From: Hydrogenophaga sp. IBVHS1
GTDB lineage: Bacteria > Pseudomonadota > Gammaproteobacteria > Burkholderiales > Burkholderiaceae_C
Direction of reading: 5' to 3'
Assembly: GCF_002127265.1 (NCBI RefSeq)
Contig: NZ_NFUU01000001.1
Coordinates: forward strand, 62,001 to 126,000
Length of the DNA stretch: 64,000 nt
Below are positions 39,921-52,812 of this stretch, piece by piece. The position numbers and the translations under genes were made by a program. How positions within the stretch are numbered: the stretch's first letter is position 1; each line of letters opens with the position of its first letter. The notes below the pieces were generated by a model. It searched no databases. It saw only the letters and a list, made by a program, of their open reading frames with translations, and was not told the origin of the DNA.

Positions 39921-40358
39921 TTATGAAGCGGTGCTGGTGTCTTCGTAGGCTGGCTCGTCGTTCTTGAAACGGGCCAGGTCGCGGATGTTCTTCTGCACCG
40001 CCACAGACCCGAACAACGCCAGCAGGAAAGACATGTCGTAGAAGCCCTTTTCGCTGTCGGCCAGCGTGGCGTTCCACAGGCCGACCGTCAGCAGCAGCAC
40101 GGCCAACCCCAGCGACACCCAGCACAGGCCGTAGTAGATGCCGGTCACGGGAATGGCTTCGAGCTTGTCGCGCACCGACTTCTGCAGTGACACGGCGGAA
40201 AACAGGCCGTACATCAGCAGGATGAAGTAGTAGCCCTTTTCATTGAGCTGCATCTCGGCGTTCCAGAGGCCAGCAAGGTAGACCAGCGCGCCGACCAGCA
40301 GGGCCGTCCAGGAGGCGGCAATGAAGGCGCCCGTGGGTTTTTGATGGGGGGTGTGCAT
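39921..40358 (-). CDS. YiaA/YiaB family inner-membrane protein (second copy)
   Basis: 145 residues, four membrane helices in two repeats, ending VSLQKSVRD and VAVQKNIRD. The two halves share AGLWNAEM...EKGYY and VGLWNATL...EKGFY, an internal duplication. It is clearly the same family as 36178-36636 but not a recent duplicate. Unknown function. Likely first gene of a minus-strand group with the MFS and DUF1345 genes. The 72-base gap to tgt holds no recognisable element. Confidence 0.85.
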   Translation of the reverse strand: MHTPHQKPTGAFIAASWTALLVGALVYLAGLWNAEMQLNEKGYYFILLMYGLFSAVSLQKSVRDKLEAIPVTGIYYGLCWVSLGLAVLLLTVGLWNATLADSEKGFYDMSFLLALFGSVAVQKNIRDLARFKNDEPAYEDTSTAS

Positions 40359-40430
40359 GCGAATCCTCCAGAAGCTTGAGTGACGCGCAAATGTAATACA
40401 AAAGGCATCATTTTCTGAAGGATGAGGCGG

Positions 40431-41633
<1,203 letters not shown>

Positions 41634-42740
41634 TCATGCTTCATCGGTGACCATGCCCCAGCGCGCAAACTCTGGCGTGAACGACGCCAGCGGGATGAGG
41701 CCGGTGGCGGTGTGCGCGCCAACCGGCAGGGCGTGACCCTGCGCGAGCCGCCGCGCGAGCAGGATGGCCGGCATGGCGGGAATCTCGGGGCCGTGGTCGT
41801 TGTCGGCGCTCAAGTGCCAGGCGCGCTGCAGGGCCTCACCCTGCGAATCGAGCCCCGAGACGCGCACCACCATGCCACCGAGCGCGCTGCCCCAAGGGTT
41901 GAGCACTGGCGCGCTCCAGTGCAGCAGCCTGGCCAGTTTTTCGGGGCGGAACAACCAGCCTTTGCTGCGCGCCGCGGCGATCCAGGCAAACGCGCGCTGT
42001 GACAAGCCCACCTCCAGCGCGGCGCGGAACATTACCCGGTCGCGCACGCGGTAGCGCTCGGGAAAGATTTCCAGGTCGGGCACATCGCACAGTGCGCCGA
42101 GCCGGGGTTTCATGCGAGCGAAGCGCACGGGTTCGGGTTGCGCCCAACCGGTTCGTGGCTGCCAGCGGCCTTCCTGCCACACCGACACCGGCGCGCCGCA
42201 ATAGCTGAGCACGCCAGCCAGCGTGGCCACGCCGCGTGGTGCCGATTGGGCGGGTGCGATGCAGATGTCCACGCTGTAGATCGCCTGCCAGCCCGCGCAC
42301 AGGTGCTCGACCACGGCCGATGACAGCGCGGGCACAGTGCTCGCGCCGGTGATGGCGCTGCGACCCGCTCGCTGGAAAGTTTCGTGCAGCGCGGCGGGAA
42401 AGTCGCAGACAAAGCGGCGTCCGTCGGCCAGGTCGACGTAGTGGCAGCCCGCGGCGGCACAAGCGAGCGCCACGCCATGGCCTTGCGCCTGGAACGGCCC
42501 TGCGGTGTGGATCACCAGACCAATGCCGTTCGCTTGCAGGGTGGCTGCCAGGCTCGGGCTGGCGGCATCGACCCGCAGGGCCTGCGCTCCGCCGCCCAGA
42601 CCGGCCGCGAACACCGCAGCGCGCAAAAGGTCGCGCCCGCCCACCACCACATCGATCCCGGGTTCGTTCACCAGAGCGCGCGCGATGCGTGCGCCGAAAT
42701 TGCCGTAGCCGCCCAGGACCAGTGTTTTCAATGCGCTCAT
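41634..42740 (-). CDS. Saccharopine dehydrogenase-like NAD(P)-binding protein
   Basis: 368 residues from ATG 42740 (MSALKTLVLGGYGNFGARIA). The Rossmann GGYGNFG motif with VVVGGRD opens an NAD(P)-binding domain; the rest, with HTAGPFQAQGHGVALACAAAGCHYVDLADGRR, resembles saccharopine-dehydrogenase/trans-acting enoyl reductase relatives, including carboxynorspermidine dehydrogenase-like proteins, without a known substrate. It lies between queA (8 bases) and tgt (36 bases), so is probably co-transcribed. A TTG at 42752 would overlap the queA stop by four bases and give a longer form. Confidence 0.88.
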   Translation of the reverse strand: MSALKTLVLGGYGNFGARIARALVNEPGIDVVVGGRDLLRAAVFAAGLGGGAQALRVDAASPSLAATLQANGIGLVIHTAGPFQAQGHGVALACAAAGCHYVDLADGRRFVCDFPAALHETFQRAGRSAITGASTVPALSSAVVEHLCAGWQAIYSVDICIAPAQSAPRGVATLAGVLSYCGAPVSVWQEGRWQPRTGWAQPEPVRFARMKPRLGALCDVPDLEIFPERYRVRDRVMFRAALEVGLSQRAFAWIAAARSKGWLFRPEKLARLLHWSAPVLNPWGSALGGMVVRVSGLDSQGEALQRAWHLSADNDHGPEIPAMPAILLARRLAQGHALPVGAHTATGLIPLASFTPEFARWGMVTDEA

Positions 42741-42748
42741 GGTCAGCT

Positions 42749-43849
42749 TCAAGCGCGTTGCAACAGCATGGCGTCGCCATAGCTGAAGAAGCGGTAGCGC
42801 TGCTCGATGGCGTGCGCGTACAGCGAGCGAATGTGATCGAAGCCGGCGAAGGCGCTCACCAGCATCATCAGCGTGGACTGGGGCAGGTGGAAGTTGGTGA
42901 CCAGCCGGTCCACCACGTGGAAGTCGAAGCCCGGCGTGATGAAGATGTTGGTGTCGCCGCTCGTCTCACCACTGCGGGCCCAGCTCTCCAGCGTGCGCAC
43001 GGTGGTGGTGCCCACGGCCACCACGCGGCCGCCGCGCGCGCGGCAGTCGGCGATGGCCTGGAGTGTTTCGGCCGGGATGGCGTAGCGCTCATGGTGCATC
43101 ACGTGGTCGGCAATGCGCTCGACCTTCATGGGCGCGAAAGTGCCCGCGCCCACATGCAGCGTGACGCTGGCGCGCTGCACGCCCCGCGCCTCCAGCGCGG
43201 CGAGCAGCGCATCGTCGAAATGCAGCGCGGCGGTGGGCGCAGCCACCGCACCCGGCACACGCGCGAAAACGGTCTGGTAGCGACGCTCGTCGTCGGCGCT
43301 GTCGGTGTGTTCGATGTACGGCGGCAGCGGCACGTGGCCGTGGCGCGCCATCAGGTCGTAAGGCGTGTCGCCCGCCGGGCCGAGCAGCCGGAAGCGGAAG
43401 AGCTGGCCGTGCTCGTCGGGCCAGCGGCCGAGGAACACGGCGTCGAACCCGCCCCGGCCCAGGCCTCCCGCCATGTGCAGCCGCCCACCTTTCAAGGGCT
43501 TCTTGCTCACCCGCAGATGTGCCACCACCTCGTGCGCCGACCCGTCGCTGGCCTCGTGCGGCAGCAGCACGCGCTCAATCAGCATCTCCAGCTGGCCGCC
43601 CGTGGCCTTCTGCCCGAACAGGCGCGCCTTGATCACTTGTGTGTCGTTGAACACCAGCAGGTCGCCGGCATCGAGCAAGCCGGGCAGCTCGCGGAAGATG
43701 CGGTCCACCGCAACCGCACTGGTGCCGTCGAGCAGGCGCGAGGCGCTGCGTTCGGGTGCGGGGTGCTGGGCAATGAGCTCGGGCGGGAGCTGGAAGTCGA
43801 AGTCTGCGACGCTGAATTCGCGAGCAACGGAGGAAAGGGGAGTGTTCAT
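42749..43849 (-). CDS. queA: S-adenosylmethionine:tRNA ribosyltransferase-isomerase
   Basis: Transfers and isomerises the ribose of SAM onto preQ1-modified tRNA to form epoxyqueuosine. 366 residues from ATG 43849. Recognisable segments: [61 protein letters not shown] and [19 protein letters not shown]. The upstream frame continues far into antisense recG and is spurious. It starts 72 bases from the divergent recG start and heads the queA-tgt series. Confidence 0.97.
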   Translation of the reverse strand: MNTPLSSVAREFSVADFDFQLPPELIAQHPAPERSASRLLDGTSAVAVDRIFRELPGLLDAGDLLVFNDTQVIKARLFGQKATGGQLEMLIERVLLPHEASDGSAHEVVAHLRVSKKPLKGGRLHMAGGLGRGGFDAVFLGRWPDEHGQLFRFRLLGPAGDTPYDLMARHGHVPLPPYIEHTDSADDERRYQTVFARVPGAVAAPTAALHFDDALLAALEARGVQRASVTLHVGAGTFAPMKVERIADHVMHHERYAIPAETLQAIADCRARGGRVVAVGTTTVRTLESWARSGETSGDTNIFITPGFDFHVVDRLVTNFHLPQSTLMMLVSAFAGFDHIRSLYAHAIEQRYRFFSYGDAMLLQRA

Positions 43850-43921
43850 GCTGCTTGAGGGCCGTACAAAGCCCGTGCCAAGTGAATCGGGAAGAGGGAT
43901 GGAACCGGGCAGAATTGTCCC

Positions 43922-46018
43922 ATGCCCGAACCCACCCCCGAACGCAAGCCACTGTCTGCCCCGCAGAAGGCCTTGCACAAGCTCGGGCTGGTGCGCGACA
44001 TCGATCTGGCCCTGCATCTGCCGCTGCGCTACGAGGATGAGACCCGCATCGTGCGGCTGCGAGATGCCCGAGACGGCCAACTGGCGCAGATCGAAGGCAC
44101 CGTGACTCGCAGCGAGGTGAGCAACCGGCCCCGCCGCCAGTTGCTCGTGACGCTGGACGACGGCAGCGACACCTGCACCCTGCGCTTCTTCACCTTCTAC
44201 CCCACCCACCAGAAAGCGCTGGCCGTGGGCGAGCGCGTGCGGGTGCGCGGCGAGTTGCGCGGCGGCTTTCTGGGCTGGACCATGGTGCATCCTGCCTTCC
44301 ACGCTGCGGGCGGCGAACTGCCCGATGCGCTCACGCCGGTCTACCCCACCAGTGCGCAGTTGCCGCAGGCTTACCTGCGCAAGGCCGTGGCCAGCGGCCT
44401 GAACCGCGCCGATCTGGGCGAGACGCTGCCGCCCGAACTGCTCAAGGGCTTGCAGAGCGTGGTACGTACCCCCTGGGGCCTGCGCGAATCCTTGCGCTAC
44501 CTGCACCACCCGGGGCCTGATGTGTCGCTCGATGCGCTCGAAGACCGCAGCCATCCGGCCTGGCAGCGCCTCAAGGCCGAAGAACTGCTGGCGCAGCAGC
44601 TCTCGCAGCACACCGCCAAACAGGAGCGCGCCCAGTTGCGCGCGCCGGCCCTGTCTGCCCGAGCCGGCGGGCTGCAAGAGCAATTGCTGGCGGTGCTGCC
44701 CTTCAGCTTGACGCGTGCCCAGCACCGCGTGGTCGAAGAGATCGCACGCGATCTGGCGCGTCAGGTTCCCATGCACCGCCTGCTGCAGGGCGATGTGGGG
44801 TCGGGCAAGACCGTGGTGGCCGCTCTCTCTGCCGCTGTTGCCATCGACGCGGGCTGGCAATGTGCTCTGATGGCGCCCACCGAGATCCTGGCGCAACAGC
44901 ATTTCGCCAAGCTCATCGGCTGGCTCGAACCTTTGCTCGCGCCGCTGGGAAAGCGGGTGGCCTGGCTCACCGGCAGCCAGAAGAAAAAGCAGCGTGGCGA
45001 GATGCTTGCGCTGGTGGCCAGCGGCGAAGCCGCGCTCGTGGTGGGCACGCACGCCGTGATCCAGGAACAGGTGCAGTTCCACCGCCTGGGGCTGGCCATC
45101 ATCGACGAGCAGCACCGCTTCGGCGTGGCACAGCGGCTGGCGTTGCGGGGGAAGATGGGTTCGAGCGCTGACGGTCCCTCGCAGGAGCCTCACCTGCTGA
45201 TGATGACCGCCACCCCCATCCCGCGCACCTTGGCCATGAGCTACTACGCCGACCTCGACGTTTCCACCATCGACGAGCTGCCACCTGGCCGCACGCCCAT
45301 CGTCACCAAAGTGGTGGCCGACAGCCGGCGTGCCGAGGTGATCGAACGCATTCGCAGCCAGGTGGAGCAGGGCAGGCAGGTGTACTGGGTGTGCCCATTG
45401 ATTGAAGAAAGCGAGGCGCTTGATCTCTCGAATGCCACCGCCACCCACGCCGAACTGAGCGAAGCCTTGCCCGGCGTGCTCGTGGGCCTGCTCCACTCCC
45501 GCATGCCGGTGGCCGAGAAGAAGGCGGTGATGTCGCTGTTCACCGGAGGCCAGATGGGTGTGCTGGTGTCCACCACGGTGATCGAAGTCGGCGTGGACGT
45601 GCCCAACGCCTCGCTGATGGTGATCGAGCACGCCGAGCGTTTTGGCCTGAGCCAGCTGCACCAGCTGCGCGGCCGGGTCGGGCGCGGCGCCGCGGCCTCG
45701 GCTTGCGTGCTGCTGTACACACCGCCCGATGGCGGGCGCCTGGGCGAGACCGCGCGGGAGCGCCTCAAGGCCATGGTGGACACCAGCGATGGGTTCGAAA
45801 TCGCACGGCGCGATCTGGAGATACGCGGTCCGGGTGAATTTCTGGGCGCTCGCCAGTCGGGGGCGCCCCTGCTGCGATTCGCCGACCTCGCCACCGACAC
45901 CCACCTTCTCGAATGGGCTCGACAGGCCGCACCGCAGATGCTGGCACGACATCCGGATCTGGCCGAAAAACACATTGCTCGCTGGCTGGGCGGCAAGGCC
46001 GAATTCCTGAAAGCCTGA
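43922..46018 (+). CDS. recG: ATP-dependent DNA helicase RecG
   Basis: Superfamily 2 helicase that remodels stalled forks and branched DNA. 698 residues: an N-terminal wedge/OB domain ([25 protein letters not shown]), then helicase motifs [12 protein letters not shown] (motif I), [10 protein letters not shown] (Ia), IIDEQHRFG (II), TATPIPRT (III), [14 protein letters not shown] (V) and QLRGRVGRG (VI). The DEQH box identifies RecG. Followed after 56 bases by oxyR, a pairing I recall from betaproteobacteria. Confidence 0.98.
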   Translation: MPEPTPERKPLSAPQKALHKLGLVRDIDLALHLPLRYEDETRIVRLRDARDGQLAQIEGTVTRSEVSNRPRRQLLVTLDDGSDTCTLRFFTFYPTHQKALAVGERVRVRGELRGGFLGWTMVHPAFHAAGGELPDALTPVYPTSAQLPQAYLRKAVASGLNRADLGETLPPELLKGLQSVVRTPWGLRESLRYLHHPGPDVSLDALEDRSHPAWQRLKAEELLAQQLSQHTAKQERAQLRAPALSARAGGLQEQLLAVLPFSLTRAQHRVVEEIARDLARQVPMHRLLQGDVGSGKTVVAALSAAVAIDAGWQCALMAPTEILAQQHFAKLIGWLEPLLAPLGKRVAWLTGSQKKKQRGEMLALVASGEAALVVGTHAVIQEQVQFHRLGLAIIDEQHRFGVAQRLALRGKMGSSADGPSQEPHLLMMTATPIPRTLAMSYYADLDVSTIDELPPGRTPIVTKVVADSRRAEVIERIRSQVEQGRQVYWVCPLIEESEALDLSNATATHAELSEALPGVLVGLLHSRMPVAEKKAVMSLFTGGQMGVLVSTTVIEVGVDVPNASLMVIEHAERFGLSQLHQLRGRVGRGAAASACVLLYTPPDGGRLGETARERLKAMVDTSDGFEIARRDLEIRGPGEFLGARQSGAPLLRFADLATDTHLLEWARQAAPQMLARHPDLAEKHIARWLGGKAEFLKA

Positions 46019-46074
46019 GTGTTTGCCCCAAATGGGATTTGTGGAGCGAAGTCGCAAGCGCAGAATATGGCCCC

Positions 46075-47034
46075 ATGACGCTCACCGAACTCAAATACAT
46101 CGTCGCGGTCGCGCGTGAGCGGCACTTCGGCAAGGCGGCCGAGGCCTGCTTCGTTTCCCAGCCCACGCTCTCGGTGGCGATCAAGAAGCTGGAAGAAGAA
46201 CTCGAACTCAAGATCTTCGAGCGCAACGCGACCGAGATCAGCGTGACGCCACTGGGCGAAGAAATCGTGCGCCAGGCACAGACGGTTCTGGAGCAGGCGG
46301 CTTCGATCAAGGAAATCGCCAAGCGCGGCAAAGACCCGCTGGCCGGGCCGCTGCGGCTGGGCGTGATCTACACCATAGGCCCCTACCTGCTGCCCGATCT
46401 GGTGCGCCACGTGATCGACCGCACGCCGCAGATGCCCCTGATGCTGCAGGAGAACTTCACCGTCAAGTTGCTGGAGCAGCTGCGTCTGGGCGAGATCGAT
46501 TGCGCCATCCTGGCCGAACCGTTTCCCGACACCAACCTCGCCATTGCGCCGCTCTACGACGAGCCTTTCATGGCCGCCGTGCCGCACACGCATCCGCTGG
46601 CCAGCCAGAGCCACATCACCAACGAAGAGCTCAAGCGCGAAACCATGCTGCTGCTGGGCACAGGCCATTGTTTCCGCGACCATGTGCTGGAGGTCTGCCC
46701 CGAGTTCGCGCGCTTCTCCAACGACACCGAAGGCATCCGAAAAAGTTTTGAAGGCTCCTCGCTGGAGACCATCAAGCACATGGTGGCCGCAGGCATGGGC
46801 GTGACGCTGGTGCCGCGCCTGTCGGTGCCCAGCTCGGCGCTGGACGGGGCCGCCCGCCCGGGGCAGGATTTCGGCGATTCCTCCTACGTGCGCTACCTCC
46901 CGTTCAAGGGCGAAGCGCCCACCCGGCGCGTGGTGCTGGCGTGGCGGCGCAGTTTCACGCGCTACGAGGCCATCGCCGAATTGCGCAACGCGATTTATGC
47001 CTGCGAGTTGCCCGGCGTCAAACGGCTTTCTTGA
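46075..47034 (+). CDS. oxyR: Hydrogen-peroxide-inducible transcriptional activator OxyR
   Basis: LysR-family sensor. 319 residues from ATG 46075. N-terminal helix-turn-helix ([33 protein letters not shown]) and an effector domain in which [12 protein letters not shown] places Cys199 and Cys208 at the same numbers as the redox pair of E. coli OxyR. Oxidation of this pair switches the regulator. It sits directly upstream of dps, a classical OxyR target, with 54 bases between, and downstream of recG. Confidence 0.97.
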   Translation: MTLTELKYIVAVARERHFGKAAEACFVSQPTLSVAIKKLEEELELKIFERNATEISVTPLGEEIVRQAQTVLEQAASIKEIAKRGKDPLAGPLRLGVIYTIGPYLLPDLVRHVIDRTPQMPLMLQENFTVKLLEQLRLGEIDCAILAEPFPDTNLAIAPLYDEPFMAAVPHTHPLASQSHITNEELKRETMLLLGTGHCFRDHVLEVCPEFARFSNDTEGIRKSFEGSSLETIKHMVAAGMGVTLVPRLSVPSSALDGAARPGQDFGDSSYVRYLPFKGEAPTRRVVLAWRRSFTRYEAIAELRNAIYACELPGVKRLS

Positions 47035-47088
47035 AGCGCTGCTTAAACTTCCAGCTTTCCTTTCCTTTCTTCTTCAGGAGCACTTTCC

Positions 47089-47595
47089 ATGGCCAGATCC
47101 CCCGCCAAAACCCCTGCTGCGCCCGCCATCAACATCGGCATTGGCGAAAAGGACCGCGCTGCCATTTCCAAAGGTCTGTCGCACCTGCTGGCCGACACCT
47201 ACACGCTGTACCTCACCACACACAACTTCCACTGGAACGTGACCGGGCCCATGTTCAACACGCTGCACGCGATGTTCATGACCCAGTACACCGAACTCTG
47301 GGGCGCGGTGGACCCGATCGCCGAACGCATCCGCTCGCTGGGCCACCCGGCACCGGGTTCTTACGCCCAGTTCGGCAAGCTGGCCTCGGTGCCCGATGCG
47401 CCCACCACGCCACCCAAGGCGCTGGAGATGGTGCGCATCCTGGTGCAGGGGCATGAGGCCGTGGCGCGCACCGCGCGCGGGCTTTTCCCGCTGGCCGACA
47501 AGGCCGGCGACGAGCCCACCGCCGACTTGCTCACGCAGCGCCTCACGGTGCACGAGCAGACCGCCTGGATGCTGCGCTCACTCCTTGAGGAATAA
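47089..47595 (+). CDS. dps: DNA-protection ferritin-like protein Dps
   Basis: 168 residues. Dps-type dodecameric mini-ferritin that oxidises iron with peroxide and coats [22 protein letters not shown] carries the ferroxidase histidines and [12 protein letters not shown] the Asp/Glu pair at the subunit interface. The short N-terminal Lys/Pro/Ala tail fits the DNA-contacting arm. Lies after oxyR, preceded by CAGGAG about 10 bases upstream. Its 3' end overlaps the ubiA start region, and the stop (TAA) is inside the proposed ubiA coding sequence. Confidence 0.96.
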   Translation: MARSPAKTPAAPAINIGIGEKDRAAISKGLSHLLADTYTLYLTTHNFHWNVTGPMFNTLHAMFMTQYTELWGAVDPIAERIRSLGHPAPGSYAQFGKLASVPDAPTTPPKALEMVRILVQGHEAVARTARGLFPLADKAGDEPTADLLTQRLTVHEQTAWMLRSLLEE

Positions 47596-48442
47596 GCTCG
47601 CCCTCTACCTCGACCTGATCCGCTGGAACCGCCCGGCGGGCTGGTTGCTGCTGCTCTGGCCGTCGCTGGGCGCGCTGTGGATTGCGGCGGGCGGGTTCCC
47701 GGGCTGGCACCTGCTGGTGGTGTTCGTGCTCGGCACCATCCTCATGCGCAGCGCGGGCTGCTGCGTCAACGACGTGGCCGACCGCGAGTTCGACAAACAC
47801 GTCAAACGCACGGCGCAACGGCCCGTGACCTCGGGCCAGGTCTCGCCACGCGAGGCACTGGTGGTGGGCGCGGTGCTGGCGCTCGCCGCCTTCGGCCTGG
47901 TCCTCACCACCAACCCGCTTACGGTGCAGATGTCGTTCGCGGCACTCGCCATCACGCTCATCTATCCCTACGCCAAGCGCTTCGTCTCCATGCCGCAGGC
48001 GGTGCTGGGCGTGGCCTTCAGCTTCGGCGTGCCGATGGCGTTTGCGGCCGTGCAGGCGCAGGTGCCGCTGCTGGCCTGGGTGCTGCTGGTGGGCAATCTG
48101 TTCTGGGTGCTGGCTTACGACACCGAGTACGCCATGGTCGATCGCGACGACGACATCCGCATCGGCATGAGAACGTCAGCCATCACGCTCGGCCGCGCCG
48201 ACGTGCCAGCGGTCACCGCGTTCTACCTGCTCTACCTGGCCATCTGGACGGTCGCACTGTGGGCGCGGGTGAACGCCTGGGTGTGGGGCGGCATGCTGCT
48301 GGTGGCGCTGGCCCAGGTGGCCTGGCACTTCCAGCTCATCAAGGACCGCAGCCGCGACGGCTGCTTCAAGGCCTTCCGCTTGAACCACTGGCTCGGGTTC
48401 ACCGTGTTCGTCGGTGTGGTGGTGAGTATTGCGGCGATCTAG
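47585..48442 (+). CDS. ubiA: 4-hydroxybenzoate polyprenyltransferase
   Basis: Membrane prenyltransferase that attaches the isoprenoid tail to 4-hydroxybenzoate in ubiquinone synthesis. 285 residues if started at TTG 47585, which overlaps dps by 11 bases; no ATG lies nearer, and the family (E. coli, 290 residues) begins at this point. Asp-rich motifs NDVADREFD and [13 protein letters not shown] are intact, with about nine helices. The longer open frame back to 47396 would cover most of the dps end and was rejected. Its TAG shares CTAG with the convergent proC stop. Confidence 0.95.
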   Translation: MRNKLALYLDLIRWNRPAGWLLLLWPSLGALWIAAGGFPGWHLLVVFVLGTILMRSAGCCVNDVADREFDKHVKRTAQRPVTSGQVSPREALVVGAVLALAAFGLVLTTNPLTVQMSFAALAITLIYPYAKRFVSMPQAVLGVAFSFGVPMAFAAVQAQVPLLAWVLLVGNLFWVLAYDTEYAMVDRDDDIRIGMRTSAITLGRADVPAVTAFYLLYLAIWTVALWARVNAWVWGGMLLVALAQVAWHFQLIKDRSRDGCFKAFRLNHWLGFTVFVGVVVSIAAI

Positions 48443-49266
48443 CTGCCGAACTCGCGGCCCAGTTGCTCCGCACGTTTTTGCGCCGCAAACAAGGCTTCTT
48501 CAAACTTCGCTTTGACGCCTGCAGATTCCATCGAGGTCAGCGCCGCGTAGGTCGTGCCACCCTTGGACGTGACGCGCTCGCGCAGCGTTTGTGGAGGGTC
48601 TTCGCTTCGCTGTGCCAGCGTGGCCGCACCCACGAAAGTCCCCACGGCGAGCTGGTAGGCCACTTCGGGTGGCAGGCCCATGCGGGCGCCGGCGTCGCGC
48701 ATGGCCTCCAGGAAATAGAAAACGTAGGCTGGACCGGAGCCCGACAGTGCGGTCACGGCGTCGAGCTGTTCTTCGGTCGCCACCCACACCAGTTCGCCGG
48801 TGGTCTTGACCACCGTCTCCACCAGCGCGCGGTCGGCGGTGCTCGCGCCGTCGCGGGCAAACAGCCCGGTCATGCCGAGGCCGACCAGCGCCGGCGTATT
48901 GGGCATGGCACGCACGATGCGTTGGGTCTGCAACCAGGCCGAGATGCTGTCGCTGGTGATGCCCGCCGCCACGCTCAGGTGCAACGCGCCGGCCAGATGA
49001 GGCTGGCTGGCCAGCGCGGCGGCCTTGAAGGTTTGTGGCTTGACCGCCCAGACCACCAGATCGGAGGGTTCCTGGAGCCCGTTGCTCTCGGCCAGCAGGC
49101 TCACACCGGGAAATTGCTGTGCGAACTTCGCGCGTTGCTCGTCGAACGGCTCGACCACCTGCACGGCGCTGGCCGGATGACCCTGGCGCAGCAGGCCGCC
49201 AACGATCGCGCTGGCCATGTTGCCGCCGCCGATGAAGGTGATGGTGGGTGAGGTAGGCGTGTTCAT
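48439..49266 (-). CDS. proC: Pyrroline-5-carboxylate reductase
   Basis: Last step of proline synthesis, reducing P5C to proline with NAD(P)H. 275 residues from ATG 49266. N-terminal Rossmann motif [17 protein letters not shown], then VWAVKPQ, and the C-terminal dimer/active-site helix [15 protein letters not shown] with [11 protein letters not shown]. Only four bases separate it from the glpK stop, so it is probably expressed with glpK despite the unrelated pathway. The stop shares CTAG with ubiA. Confidence 0.97.
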   Translation of the reverse strand: MNTPTSPTITFIGGGNMASAIVGGLLRQGHPASAVQVVEPFDEQRAKFAQQFPGVSLLAESNGLQEPSDLVVWAVKPQTFKAAALASQPHLAGALHLSVAAGITSDSISAWLQTQRIVRAMPNTPALVGLGMTGLFARDGASTADRALVETVVKTTGELVWVATEEQLDAVTALSGSGPAYVFYFLEAMRDAGARMGLPPEVAYQLAVGTFVGAATLAQRSEDPPQTLRERVTSKGGTTYAALTSMESAGVKAKFEEALFAAQKRAEQLGREFGS

Positions 49267-49270
49267 GCGG

Positions 49271-50764
49271 CTATTGTCGGGTGGTCTGCCGCACGGCCCG
49301 CTCCCATTGCGCCATCTTTTCCTGAGCCTGATCACGCGGCATGCGGGGTTTGAAGGTCCGCTCGGCGCGCCACTGCGCCGCCAGTTCCTCCGTTCCGCTG
49401 TACACGCCGGCATGCAGACCCGCCAGATAGGCGGCACCCAGCGCAGTGGTCTCGATCACCTCCGGCCGCACCACCGGAATGCCCAGCAGGTCGGCCTGGA
49501 ACTGCATCAGCAGGTCGTTCACACACGCGCCGCCATCCACCCGCAGCTCTCGCACCGGCACGCCACCCGCGGCCACCGCGTCGCGGCTCATGGCTTCGAG
49601 CAGGGCCGCGCTCTGAAAGGCGATGCTCTCCAGCGCCGCGCGCGCAATGTGGGCCATGGTGGTGCCGCGCGTGATGCCGGTGATGCTGCCGCGCGCGTCG
49701 GGTTGCCAGTAGGGTGCGCCCAGGCCGGTGAAGGCCGGCACCAGCACCACGCCGCCAGCATCTGCCACGCTTTCGGCCAGTGCCTGCACCTCGCTGCTGG
49801 CTTCTATGGCCTGCAGCCCGTCCCGCAGCCACTGCACCACCGCACCGCCAATGAACACGCTGCCCTCCAGCGCGTACTGCGGCGCGCCAGCGGCCTGGGC
49901 GGTGGCGGTGGTGATGAGGCCGTTCTCGCTGGTCTGGAAGCGCTCGCCGGTGTGCATGAGCAGAAAGCAACCGGTGCCATAGGTGTTCTTGGCCATGCCG
50001 GCCTGATAGCAGGCCTGGCCGAACAGCGCGCTCTGCTGGTCGCCGGCCACGCCGCCAATCTCCAGTGGCGCACCCAGCCATTCGGCTTTCATGCGGCCGA
50101 AGAGGGCGCTCGAAGGCAGGACCTCGGGCATGAGGCTGCGCGGGATGTCCAGCAGCGCCAGCAGTTCGTCGTCCCACTGGCGGGTGTGCACATTGAAGAG
50201 CATGGTGCGCGAAGCGTTGCTCACATCGGTCACGTGGCGTTCGCCACCCGTCAGGTTCCAGATCAGCCAGCTGTCCACGGTGCCGAAGGCAAGTTCGCCG
50301 CGCTCGGCCTGCGCGCGCGCGCCCGATGCGTTGTCGAGAATCCACTTGAGTTTGGTGCCGGAGAAATAGGCGTCAATGCGCAGCCCGGTCTTTTGCCGCA
50401 CGGTGTCCTCAAGGCCTCTCTCGCGCAGCGCAGCGCAGGTGCCTTCGGCCCGGCGGTCCTGCCAGACGATGGCGTTGTACACGGGCTCGCCGGTCTTGCG
50501 GTTCCACACCAGCGTGGTCTCGCGCTGGTTGGTGATGCCCACCGCCTGAATCTGATCGCCGCGCAGGCCGGCCTGGCGTAGCGCCTCGCGAGCGGTCTCC
50601 AGCTGCGTCTGCCACAGGTCGTGCGGGTTGTGTTCTACCCAGCCAGGCTGCGGGTAGATCTGGGCGAACTCACGTTGCGCCATCGTCACCACGCGGCCCG
50701 CGCCGTCGAACACGATGCTGCGCGAACTGGAGGTGCCCTGGTCCAGGGCAAGCAGGTAGGTCAT
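49271..50764 (-). CDS. glpK: Glycerol kinase
   Basis: ATP-dependent phosphorylation of glycerol to sn-glycerol 3-phosphate in the cytoplasm. 497 residues from ATG 50764 ([20 protein letters not shown]). FGGY-kinase motifs: DQGTSSSR phosphate loop, [35 protein letters not shown] and [16 protein letters not shown]. It stands between glpR (34 bases upstream) and proC (4 bases downstream). With glpD and the ABC importer on the divergent arm it completes a glycerol-uptake route. Confidence 0.98.
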   Translation of the reverse strand: MTYLLALDQGTSSSRSIVFDGAGRVVTMAQREFAQIYPQPGWVEHNPHDLWQTQLETAREALRQAGLRGDQIQAVGITNQRETTLVWNRKTGEPVYNAIVWQDRRAEGTCAALRERGLEDTVRQKTGLRIDAYFSGTKLKWILDNASGARAQAERGELAFGTVDSWLIWNLTGGERHVTDVSNASRTMLFNVHTRQWDDELLALLDIPRSLMPEVLPSSALFGRMKAEWLGAPLEIGGVAGDQQSALFGQACYQAGMAKNTYGTGCFLLMHTGERFQTSENGLITTATAQAAGAPQYALEGSVFIGGAVVQWLRDGLQAIEASSEVQALAESVADAGGVVLVPAFTGLGAPYWQPDARGSITGITRGTTMAHIARAALESIAFQSAALLEAMSRDAVAAGGVPVRELRVDGGACVNDLLMQFQADLLGIPVVRPEVIETTALGAAYLAGLHAGVYSGTEELAAQWRAERTFKPRMPRDQAQEKMAQWERAVRQTTRQ

Positions 50765-50798
50765 CTCGGTTCTCGCGGGAAAGAAAAGACCGGAGGCC

Positions 50799-51581
50799 TC
50801 AGGCCTTGACGGTGAAGTCGCCGGCAATCACACACTCCACGTTGCCCAGCACCAGCAATTCGTCGAAGGGCGGGGGCGGCGGCACGTCGGTGAAGATCAC
50901 GTCCAGGTCGTCCAGCCGGGCCAGTTCCACCATGGCGGGGCGGTTGAATTTGCTGTGGTCGGCCGCCAGCCAGACCTCGCGCGATTGTTCAACGATGGCG
51001 CGTGCGACCTTTACCTCGCGGTAGTCGAAGTCGCGCAGCGTCCCGTCGGCCTCGATGCCGCTGATGCCGATCAGGCCGATGTCGACCTTGAACTGGCGCA
51101 TGAAGTCCACCGTGGCCTCGCCCACGATGCCCTGGTCGGCGCTGCGCACCTGGCCCCCCGCCACGATCACTTCGCAATCCGGGTGCGTGCTCATCAGCGA
51201 TGCGATGTGCAGGTTGTTGGTGATCACCCGAAGGCCGCGGTGATGCTGCAGCTCGCGCGCCACGGCTTCAATGGTGGTGCCGATGTTCATGATCAGCGAG
51301 CAGCCGTTGGGCACCCGGCGGGCGACCGCCCGTGCGATGCGGGTCTTGGCATCGGACTGCATGGCCTGGCGCTGCCGGTAGGCAATGTTCTCGGTGGTCG
51401 AGCCCGGCTGCCGCACCCCGCCATGAAAGCGCGAAAGAAGGCCGGCCTCGGCCAGACGCTGCACGTCGCGGCGCACGGTTTGCAGGGTGACACCGAAGCG
51501 CTCCGCCAGGGTTTCGATCGTCTGCGGGCCGTGCGTGCGCACTTCATCTAGCAACTGGGTGTGGCGGGGATTGAGGTTCAT
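50799..51581 (-). CDS. glpR: DeoR-family repressor of the glycerol locus
   Basis: 260 residues: N-terminal winged helix-turn-helix ([35 protein letters not shown]), then a DeoR sugar-phosphate sensor domain ([45 protein letters not shown]). The position, divergent from glpS and upstream of glpK, and the family make glycerol 3-phosphate the probable effector. Control of both arms from the 154-base spacer (51582-51735) is inferred; repeated CGAA motifs there are candidate binding sites. Confidence 0.92.
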   Translation of the reverse strand: MNLNPRHTQLLDEVRTHGPQTIETLAERFGVTLQTVRRDVQRLAEAGLLSRFHGGVRQPGSTTENIAYRQRQAMQSDAKTRIARAVARRVPNGCSLIMNIGTTIEAVARELQHHRGLRVITNNLHIASLMSTHPDCEVIVAGGQVRSADQGIVGEATVDFMRQFKVDIGLIGISGIEADGTLRDFDYREVKVARAIVEQSREVWLAADHSKFNRPAMVELARLDDLDVIFTDVPPPPPFDELLVLGNVECVIAGDFTVKA

Positions 51582-51603
51582 GGGGAAAGGCGGCGGTGTC
51601 CCT

Positions 51604-51694
51604 CGAACATAACGGAATTTTATTTGGCACTGGTCAGGGTAAGTACCGAATAAAAAAGAACAGAAGCGAACAATAAAATCGCCGAAACGAAATT
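51604..51694. promoter_or_regulatory. CGAA-repeat cluster in glpR-glpS spacer (candidate GlpR operators)
   Basis: CGAACATA (51604), CGAATAAA (51647), CGAACAAT (51667) and CGAAACGAAATT (51683) are direct repeats on the plus strand in an A/T-rich setting between divergent glpR and glpS. CGAACATA equals the right half of the E. coli GlpR operator consensus (CGAAMATW); the others match it loosely. No full 20-bp palindrome is present. Confidence 0.45.
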
Positions 51695-51735
51695 GGCCAC
51701 CCGCTGGGTGTGCGGTTTATCACACAGGGACTCGA

Positions 51736-52811
<1,076 letters not shown>

Positions 52812-52812
<1 letters not shown>

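Noticed and set aside
43850..46057. Upstream extension of the queA frame antisense to recG
   Set aside because: RecG on the plus strand is complete with all helicase motifs; the antisense extension has no recognisable content and queA has its normal start at 43849.
47396..47584. Longer N-terminus for ubiA
   Set aside because: The extra Arg/Pro-rich residues are an out-of-frame reading of dps and are not found in UbiA proteins.
51693..51721. TTGGCC-17-TTTATC as glpS promoter
   Set aside because: Only four and three of six positions match the consensus; too weak to report.
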